Shown here piece by piece: positions 1 through 12,599 of a stretch of 64,000 bases of DNA; within the stretch, counting starts at the first letter, position 1, and every line of letters starts with the position of its first letter. This stretch comes from Aporrectodea caliginosa. Lineage: Eukaryota > Annelida > Clitellata > Crassiclitellata > Lumbricidae. The stretch is taken from contig JACEVL010000144.1 of NCBI GenBank assembly GCA_020284085.1, positions 820,001-884,000 on the forward strand, in the 5' to 3' direction. The notes under the pieces were generated by a model. That model was not told where the DNA came from. It saw nothing but the letters and a program-made list of their open reading frames with translations, and ran no database searches. A program made the translations under genes and the position numbers.

Positions 1-329
1 AATTAAGTAAGTAAGTTAACCAACTTACTTAGCGAGAAACAAACGCTTTGCGATGCAATGCATACATTAGTGAAAAGTAACACAATCTCACAGGTTGGCA
101 TTTGCATGGGAATTAGCTCTTGGCTATGGTTCTTGGCAATAATTCGTGGCTATAATTCTTGGATAGCCTATAGTTTTGGCTATGGTTCTTGGTTATAGTT
201 TGATTGCTATAGTTGGACTTCTTCCTCTTTCAAACTATGCCCCACCAGAGGTATAATTTAAAAAATATTTTCTCGATACGTTTCCCCGTACTTTTGCTAT
301 TGCCCTGAACTTTTTCACTGGTTCAGCCA

Positions 330-615
330 CAGAAGATCATTTCACCTTAAGTTCGCTCTCGTGATTTTCTTTCTTCTGGTTCGTACTGGCCCTATTGATG
401 ATATTTCCCCTATACATTTCATACCACAAATTTCACTTCTGTCCAAAGACCTTTTCTGTTATTGGCCCAACAACATGGAACGAGCCCCCTCTGGCTATGC
501 ACGGCCTCCTCTCATTTCCTTTCGCTGCTTAAGACTACGTTTTTGCGCTTGGCCGGGGTCGGGAGCGCTTCTGAGTAGGGATCTTGAAGGGGCGCTATAT
601 AAATTCTGACTGACT
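330..615 (+). mobile_element. Degenerate LINE 3' end
   Basis: Frameshifted remnant of the RT C-terminal tail, ending in the shared 3' signature GGAGCGCTTCTGAGTAG then GGCGCTATATAAAT. The same signature ends many elements in this window. Confidence 0.55.
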
Positions 616-720
616 GATTGATTTTCAGACTGAATTCAACTGAAGTACATTTCCCTATGCATTTCGCTCTCACAGTTCTTCCCTCCGCTGGTTCAAAATG
701 CTTCCGGTTAAAGTTCAATT

Positions 721-1740
721 TCCCTCAAGCCTTATCCTCCTTTCCATAGATCTCTTCTTTTCCTGCCGGTTAAGACTACCCCCAACTGCGCTATAACGAG
801 TACAATGACATACATTGTCATTGAGACGAACAGGTGGCGAAGGAGAGGCCTTCAAGACAAAGAAAATGAAACAGACAGCACTTCATAAATCTGACTGCCT
901 ATCAAGGATATCTTCAGGGACTGTTCTTTTTTGCTTCAGACAAACTCACAACGAAGATTAATTTCTTCATATGTTTCGCCTGCGGTTCTTTCCTAACCGG
1001 TTCAGAATAGCTTTCATTAAAGATTCATTTGTCCATCTGCCAACCACAACCGAACTTCGGTTTCAAGTCAACACAAATTAAGACAACGGTCACAACCATT
1101 AAGCATCAGAAATCCTACCGTATACCCTGTGCGCTTTTCCCTTTACGATGACGACGCAAGCTCGATAGATGACGCTGCAGGCGGTGCGACGATAGGTTCC
1201 CGTTGAAAGCGCGGGAACCACCAGACGCATAATAGACTCTCGTTCGTTCCTCGCTCCCTCCCTCCCCACCGATTGATTTGCTTACCCCCTCTCAGCATTC
1301 GGCCACAGAGAGATGGCGACTCGAAGGCTTAGTAACGCCATCTGGCAACTGACGATAATCCACGAGAAATTACCCGGCTTAGTCCGGAACTAACGAAACG
1401 TGTCCTAGATGCTCGAGGCTCCATGCTGGGTAATGTAATGGTCCTGGTGCCACGCTAACGATGGTACTCGGGTACTCTTGTGGCGCCAGTTTGATAGAAC
1501 CACTTGTTGGGCTTCAACTGTTGGACTTACTCGCACATTCATACTTGCATACGTACAAGCACACATGCTTGCTTACATACACACATTTACCTACATACAC
1601 GCATACATTTATACAGACATGTACACAATAACATAATTCATAATACATGTATACATACGCACATACATACTACATACATGCCTATATACATATGCACTCA
1701 TACACATAATTGACATACTTAGCTGATTCTCCGTATTGAT
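721..1740. other. No gene seen; unique-looking DNA and ATAC-rich patch
   Basis: I see no exon with supporting splice sites or motif. 1535-1705 is a degenerate ACATAC microsatellite. Confidence 0.4.
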
Positions 1741-1944
1741 TGATCGAGCGCTTGAAATATTTTTATTTATTTTTCATTTATTTTTTATTTATAATTTACT
1801 CACGTTTTGATGAATAGTATAAGATGTCCCGAACATATTCTTCAAACCATTTTAAACTGCTTAGTATTTTTCGATAAACACAAAATTCAATAGTTTTCTT
1901 TAAAATGCGCTACACGAGTACTCTTGTTAGCAGCTAACTGNGGC

Positions 1945-2020
1945 TGGACCGGGAGCGCTCCTGAGTAGTTTCTTGAAGGGCGCTATATAAATGCTCTGAA
2001 TGAATGAATGAATGAATGAA
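1945..2020 (+). mobile_element. LINE 3' tail with (TGAA)n
   Basis: GGGAGCGCTCCTGAGTAG, GCGCTATATAAATG, then (AATG)n. Only the last ~75 bp of the element is present. A single N stands at 1941. Confidence 0.65.
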
Positions 2021-2035
2021 GTGTTAGCGACTTCA

Positions 2036-2290
2036 TTTTTCTTAGCCTAGGCATATGAGGTAGGGCGGGTGGTCAGCCCTCTCTCGCCGTCTCACTTTCT
2101 GCCGATCTTCTCACTCATGAACTCCTATACATAGAGGTTCATGACTCATCAGAGCTGAGTTGGCTAAGGGGGGGGGTACAATTGGAGCCAAAATCTCTAC
2201 ACAAATTTCTGCCCTGGCAGGGTTTTGAACCCCGGCTTCTCGGTTGACGGTCCAGCACAATAGCCATATAACCGTTGTTGAACCATTGCA
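2036..2290 (-). mobile_element. SINE-C, tRNA-derived, reverse
   Basis: On the minus strand the head contains TGGCTATTGTGCTGGACCG and a B-box GGGGTTCAAAACCC, followed by a body shared with 5838-6095 (CTGAGTTGGCT, AGAGGGCT). Transcription by RNA polymerase III is expected from such heads. Confidence 0.7.
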
Positions 2291-2559
2291 TAATTTGGTA
2301 TCTGTCAGTGCACGTGAAGTGTGAAAACCTGTTTAAAATGTATTCGCTGAGTCAGTTACTATTTTCTGAAGGTGATACGTCAGTGATGTGTTTGAACTAC
2401 AGTAAGAGAACTGTTTATTGCAGTGAAGATAGTTAATTTTGTCGCCATCTTCGACTTTTCCATCAGCATTTACCTTAAGTGGAAAATGATCGCTTAATTT
2501 TCCACTCAGAAGTTTCACGTTATCATTGTTCGCATATCACCGATTCCAGCAAACATAGC

Positions 2560-3640
2560 GAAAAAATCCAAACGCAGACTTCAGTTGAATTGTGATGTTT
2601 AACACCTCTTTTTATTTTTCGGTATACTCCGTCAAAATAATAATAATAAATAATATCTTTTCTTTTAATTTAGCGCCTGACAAACGCACTGCGCTGTACA
2701 TTTACATGTTATGCAATTGAAACAATCTTAACTAGTTAACTATTAACAGAACAGACAGCTTGTAATACAACGGCGCTAATAGCAGCCTACAAAGCAAATC
2801 CGCCCTAACGGGGCTCGAACTCGGTACCTCTCGCACTCTTCGCCAGATGTTATCCAACGCGCCACCGGACCCCCCAGCAAACCAGCTTGCAAAGAATTAG
2901 CTTCACAGACTGCCGACAAGAGTTCTTGATTTCCCTATGGTGTCTTTGATTTTTCTTCTTCAGGAATGTTCTCTCTCATCAACAAATCGTCCGAATTCGA
3001 AGAACTGGATCAAATGTGGAAAGGTTGTTTCCCCCCCCTCTGTATTCTCCTTCGGATTTATTTACGCAAAATTAAGTCAGATAATTTCAATTTCGTAAAA
3101 CATCTCAGTATAAGTTTCCCGCCAAAAGAGCGGAAATAATTTATCTTTCTTACATATAATAGTCAAGCTAAAACTTCCGATTATTTCTTCTCATTTTGGA
3201 CTGTTTGCTCAAAATATGTCTGATAATGATGAATCCATAAAATCCATAAAGTTTCCAAGACTCAATTTCCAAAATTTGAAATTTAAACTGACGATTTTTA
3301 ACTGACCAAACTCAGCCTATCAACATCTGCTCGTCATTCGAGAAAGCTTTGTAATTATGTGTAATAAAATTAATAAAGTGTGTCCACAGTTTAACGGCAG
3401 CTTATGACAACATAGTCCGTGCCGCCGACAAAATTATATTACTTTTTGGCATATTACAGCTCTAGAAATTAATAAAGGCTTTGTATCTGACGCATTTATA
3501 GGCAGGTGAAGACACTTAAAAGAGGTGTCTAAGCGTCACAATTCATTTGGCATGAAACTAGTTCTGTATTTGTTTGCACACATATACCCACAGATGTCGC
3601 GATATATACATACATGCATACAGAATTGCATACATTTATG
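2560..3640. repeat. Long interspersed repeat, copy 1
   Basis: Same order of blocks as 8240-11095 and 15815-17345: AACGCAGACTTCAGTTG, the ACACCTCTTTT motif, CTTGCAAAGAATTAGCTTC, AAATCCATAAAGTTTCCA, and an end with GACACTTAAAAGAGGTGTCT. Non-coding. Confidence 0.7.
2620..2880 (-). mobile_element. SINE-A, tRNA-derived, reverse, inside the long repeat
   Basis: Head on the minus strand with B-box GAGTTCGAGCCCC; body GCAGTGCGTTTGTCAGGCGC; (ATT)n-type tail. Inserted into the 2560-3640 copy of the long repeat. Confidence 0.75.
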
Positions 3641-3699
3641 CATATACACATGCATACCATTGTTGATTTAACTGTTTCCCCCGTTGCGTACTGTCACAA

Positions 3700-4010
3700 T
3701 GCAACATGGAAGCCAGCGGTGGTCGGCCCTGGTGAGCGATCCGTCAGGAGGAGAGGTCTCCGTAGAGAGGACTATTATGCAGACCAGCACGGTAGTCCTC
3801 ACGGTCAAAGCTGTTCCAGCCAAGTAAAAGCCGAAGTGCGTACGTAGGCTGCATGGGTGCATGGGAAAGGAACCATGAATAGAGGAAGTCCATGATCTGA
3901 TGGTCCTGAAGGTTTAAGTTAACTAGGAGGTCTGGGATATTAAAGTCGTCACTAGTAATGATGACGTCAGGATAACCAGCGAGGATTGGAGTAGATTCGG
4001 CAGCATGTTG
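3700..4010 (-). mobile_element. LINE apurinic-like endonuclease fragment
   Basis: The minus strand reads GYPDVIITSDDFNIPD then DHQIMDFLYSWFLSH, the GDFN block of APE-type endonucleases in non-LTR elements, here with DDFN. Broken by frameshifts further 3'. Confidence 0.7.
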
Positions 4011-4469
4011 AGTGAAGCCGAATTAGAAAGGTAGGTTAATCTCCAGATGTTTAGTTAAGACTCATTTTAATATCTTTTCAACATTTGAAAACTACGTATT
4101 GCAGTTTGTTTCGCTTCGAAATTTTACCAGCAGAAATGTTGTATTTCGTCTATAAGTTGATGTTAGAAACGGTCACTTCAAATTGAAAGCAGAACACAAA
4201 AATAGTCGCGTCAGCGTTTAATAAACGGACGCCTCACGTGGTCACATCTAACGCCGCTCTACCCGTCCTCTGGTAGTGCCAGTCCGAAGCATGGGAAAAG
4301 AGGAGAACACCGCTTATCATCTTCGTTATGACAGAGTGATCTTGTGGTAACAAAGGTGGTTGACGTCTCAATACATAGCTTTGAACAGTACTGTTCTCTT
4401 CTAAATCTTCGACTCGGTTAGCTGAATCCTGGCGATGATTTATCCAACAGGCTGAATGTACTGATGAAG

Positions 4470-4620
4470 ATGATGGGACGAGGTGGTGTAGCGGTATGTT
4501 CTGTGCCTTGTAACCGGAGGGTCACAGGTTCGAATATACCGGAAGCTACTGCGTAGCGACCTTGGACAAGTTGCTCACCCACAGTTGCCTGTGAGGAAGG
4601 CAACGGGAATCCACCTCACT
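4470..4620 (+). mobile_element. tRNA-headed SINE
   Basis: Head GTGGTGTAGCGGTATG and B-box AGGTTCGAATATACC, then the core GCGACCTTGGACAAGTTGCT shared in altered form with the SINE-B copies and the 41340 element. Confidence 0.65.
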
Positions 4621-5237
4621 CATTTATTTTCATTCCGGGGTTGCATAGAAGCCAGTCAGGTTTAATTTCGAGCAGAGAACTACACATAACACTATGTCAT
4701 AATCATAATAATTTGTGTTGGGCATTTGTGGCGGAACTTGTTTTTTATATTGTAATAACAAGATTGAGAATATCTTGTGCATTCAGAATGGCTATTTAAA
4801 AAATTGGTTTAATTAATATTTTTTCTGTGGAGCGATTATAGCGGAATATTGTATCACTTGCATCAAACCATTTTATCACAATACACTGTCACATAGACAG
4901 TGTCAGTTGCATTACCTTATATCGTTAAACAACGAATATTTGTGATTTTGTAAAGTTCTGTTTTGACACCTTTTACTGGATATGTCGGACGCTATAAGTT
5001 AGCCTATGTCTTCACTTCAATGTATATATGTGCGCATTCGGTCCGTTCTCTTTGGCAAGTGAACAAAGGTAGCAACCACAAAACCTCGTTAAGCAATCTA
5101 AACTAATCGTCTAACTTCTGATCATGCAAAACAGCACTTAGCGCAGAGGTGACCACCGTACAAAACCTATTCCTATCGATGTTAGCGGTCACTGATTCCA
5201 TAAGATGTTAATTTGTAGGGTGTAGACGAAACCCGTA
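4621..5237. other. No gene; repeat debris
   Basis: AT-rich DNA with fragments of the GACGTTAAAC-type repeat (GGACGCTATAAGTTAGCC). No supportable exon. Confidence 0.4.
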
Positions 5238-5690
5238 TGAATTCAGTCACATCCGTTTCCGAGTCGTCCCAGCCCCAAGCCTGGAGAAAAGAGGAGGGCA
5301 ACGCTAACTATCTCTGTTCTGACACCACGCCGTTAAAACTAAACTACCCATGCACCTCAGTTATGTGTTCAGACTCTTTCTAAGTAGGCTCCTAAAGACC
5401 TCCAGTGGAAAAATCATCTAGCGCTTAAATATTTTGGCGGTATACAAGCACTGTGTTTCGAAAACGATTAAAACAAAATTATCTTTCTTAAAACAAACGA
5501 CGTTGAACGTTCTTTTGATATAAAACCATTGACATTTACTTACGGCACATCATTAAACACCTCTATTGAGGCTTCTATTTAACTTCTATGTAAAAGACGA
5601 AGTGTAGTGCCGTAGACACCTCTTTTAAGGCTTCCATTTATCCTATAAGAAAAGCAAAATAAGCAGTTGTTCAGATACGATATACTATAA
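5238..5690. repeat. Interspersed repeat, copy also at 24117 and 24948
   Basis: Shares AGGAGGGCAACGCTAACTAT, ATCATCTAGCGCTTAAAT, GTTTCGAAAACGATT and GACGTTGAACGTTCTTT with the two copies near 24-25 kb. Non-coding. Confidence 0.7.
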
Positions 5691-5837
5691 ACTCTAGTGC
5701 CACGGGAATGGTGAAAACTGTTCAATCAATTATCTCTTGTATCTACGTCAACAGCTTGTGATGTCTTTAGATGTTGTTAAACTGCTGGTACCTGCAGTTT
5801 TATAGATTAATAAGCCTCAGAGGCAGCCATTGGTACG

Positions 5838-6095
5838 TGAAGTGTTAGCGACTTCATTTTTTTAGCCTCAGCATATGAGGGCGGGCGGGTGGCAAGCCCT
5901 CTCTCTCGCCGTCTCATTTTCCGCTGCTCACCTCACTCATGAACTCCTATACATAGAGGTCTCTGACTCATCAGAGCTGAGTTGGCTAGGGGCCCAATTT
6001 GAGCCAAAATCTATATAAAAATTTCTACACTGGCAGGGTTTGAACCCCCGGCTACTCGGTTGACTGTCCAGTACGTTAATCACTAGACCATCGCA
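5838..6095 (-). mobile_element. SINE-C, tRNA-derived, reverse
   Basis: Minus-strand head GGTCTAGTGATTAACGTACT and B-box GGGGGTTCAAACCC resemble tRNA-Asp. Body as at 2036-2290. Confidence 0.75.
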
Positions 6096-7399
6096 AAATA
6101 ATCGGTTAATTTAATATTGTTAACGATTATACATTGAGCGTCGCATTAAGTATCTATTGTTTTCTTAATAAATTGTCAAAATCAGTTTCGCAAAGGAAGA
6201 TATAGAGTTCCAGCATCGGAGAAACATTAGTATTCGGTTCCAAGGAACGTCTATATAGCGGAAAAATTCAAACGCAGACTTCGATTGAGTGGTGAGGTTT
6301 AACACCTTTTTTAAGTGTCTTAATCTGCCTATTAATGTCATGTGCTGAAAATTCAACAACTTTAATCTCAAAAACACGTTGTTGATATGGGAATACGAAG
6401 ACGCTTAGAAAAGGTGTTGAAATTTTTATTCCAAGGTTTAAAGTCATCTTGTGGCCTTTGATGTCGTCATAAGACGACGTTTAACCTTGGAATAAACAAA
6501 ATCAACTATAAAATGTTATGTGAAAAGCACCACACAATACTTTACTCGATATTGTGGTATCATGCTAAACAAACGGTCGGAACTGTTCAAAATAATTTAT
6601 GTGGACGTCAACGATCGATTTTGTTGTTGCCATAAGATGTCGTTAAACTCTGGATCTATCCGTACCTAACAATATTTATTTTTTTTAACAATATATCCGT
6701 ACCTAACGACATTTATATTAGACAACTACCGCAAAATGTTGTTTAATTTGCATCAAATATGAGCTTATCGCATTACTAGCTGCATTAGTTTATGTCGTTA
6801 AACAGTGAATACCAATGACATTGTAAAGTCCGCTTTGACACCTTTAAACGTTGTCTTACGGACGCTGTAAATTCATTTTCACTGCACTATAATTATGAGC
6901 CTTTATAAGAGCTGTAATATGCGAGAAATAATCTTTGTCGGCGGCAACGGCCTATTTTGTCATAAGCTGCCGTTAAACTGTGGATCCATCCATATGAGTT
7001 TTGAATTCAACTCTGCCACTGTTCCTACTCAGGCAGGCTCAGTCCCAAGCCTGGAGAAACGAGGAGGGCGACGCTAATCACCTCTGTTATGTCACAGTGT
7101 CGTTAAACAGCAACTAACCAACCACGTCAACGGCCTTTCTTGTTATAAGATGTCGTTAAACTCGGGATTCATTCATGTAGGTTGGCAGTCCAGTACGTGA
7201 ACCACTAGATCATCGCAAAATGAGCGCTTGATTTTCCACTCAAATGTTTCACACTATTATTATTGTTCGCCATATTGTTTACTCAGAAAATGGGCCGCTC
7301 GACATCATGAAATAAGTTAAAATTAATCTAGCAAGCTAAGTTAGTCGATTAAAAGTGTTAACGATTAATCGATTAATTGATCATTAAAATCCGCAGCCC
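6096..7399. other. No gene; packed short repeats
   Basis: Fragments of the long repeat (6180-6420), the GACGTTTAAC repeat, and a hairpin-like ATTCCAAGGTTTAAAG ... TTTAACCTTGGAATAA pair around 6430-6497. No exon. Confidence 0.45.
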
Positions 7400-7670
7400 C
7401 ATTATAATATTACATTTAACTTCTTGTTCCCCCGTGCGCGAATTGCTCTTAGACAGCATCGTGCCTTCTCTGTTGCTGCCCATGGTTTGGAATGGGCTTC
7501 CATTAGCATTACGCCTTACGCCTAGGGTTCACTCAGATGCGTTTTACTGTAGCCTTAAGACCATCCTTTTCCGCCAGGGTTGGGTCGGGAGCGCTCCCGA
7601 GTAGTAACCTTGAAGGGGCGTTATATAAATCTTTGTAATGAATGAATGAATGAATGAATGAATGAACATA
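7400..7670 (+). mobile_element. LINE 3' end with (AATG)n tail
   Basis: Degenerate RT tail (RAFSVA, W-N-x-L region) followed by GGGAGCGCTCCCGAGTAG, GGCGTTATATAAAT and (GAAT)n. Confidence 0.7.
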
Positions 7671-8239
7671 ATATTACGTAATACATATATAATAATTATT
7701 ACATATTAATTTTGACGTATATGCGATTTGTGAATATATCAGGCTCAACTTATTGCATTCGAGGAATTTACCATGTCGCATTTTGCGATGAAACAGACGT
7801 GCATTCCCCGAATATTTTTGGTACATCGCAAAGGCTTACATTCAAAACGATAATGCGCATTTCTGCCATATCGATGGTTATAATATTATATATATATACA
7901 CACATACACACCCTTGTATATATATGTACATATATATTTATATATTTAGGCCTATGTATATATTTAGGTAACTGAAGAGCTGTAATATGCCAAAACTAAT
8001 CTTTTGTCGGCGGAAACGGCCTATGTTGTCATAAGCTGCCGTTAAACTGAGGACTCACTCACTCATATATTTAGGGCCACATGTTAGCTTATCTTTATTA
8101 TACGTAGCTATAAATATAGGCCTAATTATACATCGAGTGTCACATTAAGATTGCCATTTCTTTCCTATTAGGTCATGGATACAGTCACGCCCGACGTGAG
8201 CCTAATACATGGGACTAGAATCACGCCCTCTACGCTATA
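7671..8239. other. No gene; AT-rich and GACGTTAAAC-type repeat
   Basis: AT-rich spacer, short TA/CACA microsatellite at 7887-7970, then a copy of the GAGCTGTAATATGCC ... GCCGTTAAACTG repeat at 7972-8055. Confidence 0.45.
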
Positions 8240-8781
8240 ATTGGTCAATGCATGTCACATGATTGTGTGCACGTGAAAAAAGGAGCCGACCGATAAACTC
8301 TCCCGAATGCGGAGGAAGATTGTTCACCATATTTTCTAATGACGACACTAACCATAACCCTGACCCTAACCAACCATCACGACGCCTAATCTGACCCTAA
8401 ACGACCATCAAGAAGCCTTACCTGACCCTAACCGACCATCAAGATGTCCACCATTTCAAATTCCAAGGGAAGTGAGCAAGTTCACGTGACATGCTTTAGC
8501 CAATTACGCGACGGGCACGAGACGTCAACGTTCTCAATAATGTGAAAATCTGTTTCGTAAAGGAAGAAAAAGAGTTGCAGAATCCGAGAAACATTGGTAT
8601 TCGGTCCCAGTGAACATCTATATCGCATCTTAAAATGCAGACTTCAATTGAATGGTGAAGTTTAACACCTCTTTTAAGTTTCCTTATCTGCCTATAAATC
8701 CTATTTCCTTGGACGTTCTAAGCGTCTTAATCTGGCCATAAAAGTATTGTTTGCCAGGAATCATAATGTATCTTGTATTTA

Positions 8782-9214
8782 CAGTGCGACCATTCCTTGA
8801 GATTTTTCCCAAGATCTTGGGATTTTGGGGGTCCGACTTGGGATCTTGTGCTTTCGCATAGCAATCTTGGGATTTTTTCTAAGGTCTACACGCTAGTATT
8901 TTACCGTAGTTTACAACAGTCGCAGTGAATCAGATTAGAAAAGCTCGCTCTGTGGGTCTGTCTAAAAGACGTGTATTATTGTTGTAACTTGTAAACATTA
9001 TAATTTTGTTAATTCATTGCTATGCTCCGGTTTTTTCTTTGCCGGTTCTTAGCTCGGCATTTCTGTGAATAAATGCGATTGTTAAAATTCATTCAATATT
9101 TCATCACAACTTATTCCTTTTCAGTGACTTGGGATTTTTTGTACACTTTTGGCCAATCTTGGGATTTTTCTGGCAAGAGCTTGGGATTTAAGAAAATGTA
9201 GAGTAGTCGCACTG
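8782..9214. mobile_element. hAT-like MITE 1
   Basis: Ends CAGTGCGACCA and TAGTCGCACTG, flanked by the perfect 8-bp duplication TGTATTTA (8774-8781 and 9215-9222). Interior repeats CTTGGGATTTT. No ORF. 8-bp duplications and CAGTG ends fit hAT elements. Confidence 0.85.
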
Positions 9215-9522
9215 TGTATTTATAGTCCAACCCGGCCTGATTTTCAATGATTGGAAATGAATCTCCTACTTACCAATGACTCAAAGTATGATTCGAAGTA
9301 CTTTCGCTTCGTAACATACACAATAATTGCGAAGACATGTCAAAGGAATTATAGAAGAATTTTCTCACATCCTTAACAGACCCGGATATATCGTTACCTT
9401 CTTTATCTTCATCGGTACCTTCAGTTTCTTTTATGTTTTCGGTGTTTTCTGCAGTGCGTTTGCAGACGGCTCAATGAAGCACATACTTACTTACTTACTT
9501 ACTCACTTATATTCAGCCAAAC

Positions 9523-10063
9523 CAGTGTGATTTTCCTTACAGATTTTATTTTAGTTATAGTTATAGTTATAGTTAATGATTTTTTTATTTTAGTTATAGT
9601 TATAGTTATAGTTAGTATTATTTTTAGTTATAGTTATAGTTATAGTTAATGGATTTTTATTTTAGTTAATTTTAGTTACTACTTAGTTACAATAATTAAG
9701 TCTATAAGCAAAATTGTGCGTATTAATACGCTGTTTCACAATTTACTCAGAGCTATGAAAACCTTTGAAGCATGGGTACAGTCAGCTTCATGAATACACG
9801 AGTTTCCAAAGTAACTGACAAATTTCACAATAAAAATTTGAATTTTTGTTCTCATTTATGTCGAATCGTCCATATTGCACTTCCTATTTTTATTTTTGTA
9901 TTAACGAAAATAAAGATGAATTTTCGTTAGTGTTATTTTCGTTATAGTTATAGTTATAGTTAATGATATTTTTTAGTTATAGTTATAGTTATCGTTAACG
10001 AAGTCATTTTATTTTCGTTAACGAACATTTTCGTTATCGTTATCGTTAACGAAAATCACACTG
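9523..10063. mobile_element. hAT-like MITE 2
   Basis: Ends CAGTGTGATTTTC and GAAAATCACACTG are exact inverted copies, flanked by AGCCAAAC at 9515-9522 and 10064-10071. Interior is dominated by (TTATAG)n blocks and GTTAACGAAAA palindromes. No ORF. Confidence 0.9.
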
Positions 10064-11094
10064 AGCCAAACTGGCTTGGAAAGAATTATCTTCACAGGCT
10101 GATGACAAGGTTTCTTGAGTTGTTCGTTTGATTTCTCTTCTTCGCGAATGTTCTTTCTCATCAACAAATCGCCGGAATTCAGTAACTGGATGACATGTCG
10201 AGAGGTCGTTTGCCATTCTTTATTCCATTTCGGATTTATTTTCGCAAAATTACGTCAGCTAAATTCAATTTCATAAACACCACAGTATAAGTTTCCCTCT
10301 AAAGGCCCAAAAGTATCTTTCTCACATCTAACAGTAAAGCTAAAGCTTTCGATTATATCTTTTCATTTTGGACTGTTTGCTCTGTTTGCTTCATCCAGTT
10401 ACTCGAATTCGAGCAAGCTTATAGACTCGGAGGCTGAAGGATATAGTGCGAAAGTTTACTGACGTCGTGAGAGTCGGTTAGGGTCAGAATTAGGGTTAGG
10501 GTTAGTGTCGTCATTAGAAAGCCTGGTATACCATCCGGCGTTCGCGAAGCATTCCCAAAGATGATGCGTACTCCTTCAACTCACAATACCATAAGTTTGC
10601 CACTCAAAATATGTCTAATGATGATGATCCATAAAATCCATAAACTTTCCAAGACTCAGTTTCCAAAAATGACAAAATAAAACTGACGATTTACTGACGA
10701 TTTTAATCCACCAAACTTAGCCTATCAAAACTACTCGCCAATCGAGAACGCCTGATTCATATAATAATATATAAGTATTGTAGAGATTATGATTAAAAAT
10801 TTTATTTATTCCAAAGTTTAACAACATCTTATGTCTACAGTAACTATGGCCGTTGGCGTCTTGACGTAGCTACGGTAGCTGACGTTATTGGATGATTAAA
10901 GATTTTCGTATATAACTCATTTATAGGCAGGTCAAGACACTTAATAGAGGTGTCTAAACGTCACCATTGATTTGGCGTGAAATAGTTGTTCACAGATGTC
11001 GCCACAATCCAATTTTACACCGAATACCAAACACGGGTTTTATTGTCCAGAACCAATTGTTTTACTCCGAAAGCGTTTGATGTATTTTCATGCA

Positions 11095-11530
11095 TTCATT
11101 CCAGAGATTTATTTAGCACCCCTTGGAGTTTATCTCCTCGGGAGCGCTCCCGACCCAACCCCGGCTAAAGACACCATCTTCAGGTTAGAATAGAACGTGG
11201 CCGCAATGGCTCTAAGCATATGGCGTAGTGCCACAGATTGCAGAGCCAGCAACGGAAAAAGCAAGGCGCTGTATAACAGAAGTCCGCGACCGTGGGACAA
11301 GAAGCTCAGCCTGCCTAAAAGAGGGGAGAAAACCACGGTGCTGGATGCTGAGGGTGAAGCAGCAGGGCTCCTGTGAGTAAACAGAAGCCAAACCCGCGAG
11401 ACAAAGCCAAACCAAGGCAGAGATCCGGTATGTGATCCGCTGTGGGAAAGGGAGCCAGTGCAAGACATCCAGCGTATTATCAGTGATATTGCCGATCATG
11501 GAGCGCTCGTGAGTATAGATAATCTTTAAG
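11095..11530 (-). mobile_element. LINE 3' fragment (RT C-terminal tail)
   Basis: Minus strand encodes LDVLHWLPFPQRITYRISAL and AELLVPRSRTSVIQRLAFSV, the conserved C-terminal tail of CR1/L2-group reverse transcriptases. Frameshifted. Confidence 0.8.
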
Positions 11531-11583
11531 GGGCGCTATAAAAATCTATGATACGAATGAATGAATGAATGACAATGGGTTCG

Positions 11584-11795
11584 TACATACATACATACAT
11601 ACATACATACATACATACATACACGCATACATACAAACATACATACATACATACATACATACATACATACATGCATGCATGCATACATACATACATACAT
11701 ACATACATACATACATACATACATACATACATACATACATACATACATACATACATACATACATACATACATACATACATACATACATACATACA
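11584..11795. repeat. (ATAC)n microsatellite
   Basis: About 210 bp of ATAC repeats with a few ATGC variants. Long frames of CMYV or HTYI type here are artefacts. Confidence 0.95.
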
Positions 11796-11799
11796 ACAG

Positions 11800-12019
11800 T
11801 GCAAGCGGAGTTCCTTGTCCCCCGTGCTCGGACTGCTATCCGACAGCGCCGCGCCTTCTCTGTGGCTGGCCCAGTGACCTGGAAATGGGCTTCCGGTGGC
11901 ACTGCGTCTGACCTCAATAGGACACGCTTCTCTGGCCTTATGACTGTCCTGTTTGACTGAGGTTGGACTGGTAGCGCTCCTGAGTAGACGGTCTTGAAGG
12001 GCGCTATATAAAGCTGCTG
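11800..12019 (+). mobile_element. LINE 3' end
   Basis: FLVPRARTAIRQRRAFSVAG tail, then GGTAGCGCTCCTGAGTAGAC, GCGCTATATAAAG and directly (AAT)n. Placed between two microsatellites. Confidence 0.8.
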
Positions 12020-12285
<266 letters not shown>

Positions 12286-12299
12286 TACATACACACAGA

Positions 12300-12516
12300 T
12301 ACAGGGGGGCCGATAGCGCATCGGATCACACACTGGCATAGAGAGCGAGAGCTATCGAGATCGAGTTCCGTAAGCGGACATGCTTTGTAGGCTGCTATTA
12401 GCGCCGTATATTGCAGGCTGTCTGTTCTGTTAGTAGTTAAGATTGTTTCAATTGCATAACATGTGAATGTAGCCCTCAGCGCAGTGCGTTTGTCAGGCGC
12501 TTCATTAAAGAAAAGA

Positions 12517-12570
<54 letters not shown>
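12300..12570 (+). mobile_element. SINE-A, tRNA-derived, full length
   Basis: Head GGGGCCGATAGCGCATCGGA with B-box GATCGAGTTCCG, body TGCAGGCTGTCTGTTCTGTT and GCAGTGCGTTTGTCAGGCGC, ending in (ATT)n 12517-12569. Best copy of the family in the window. Confidence 0.8.
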
Positions 12571-12599
12571 ATACATACATTCAGACATACTTACCTACC

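Larger units (their letters stand above)
8240..11095. repeat. Long interspersed repeat, copy 2, carrying two MITEs
   Basis: Colinear with 15815-17345 but longer because two MITEs (8782-9214, 9523-10063) are inserted. Inverted segments near 8651-8700 (GGTGAAGTTTAACACCTC) and 10918-10968 (GAGGTGTCTAAACGTCACC) bracket its inner part. Contains CCCTAA-like short runs at 8340-8445 and 10480-10515 in opposite orientation. Non-coding. Confidence 0.75.

Noticed and set aside
6020..6090. tRNA-Asp-like gene on the minus strand
   Set aside because: Part of SINE-C with a shared downstream body.
8330..8450. Telomeric repeat or chromosome end
   Set aside because: Only short imperfect ACCCTAACC words within a dispersed repeat that has other copies.
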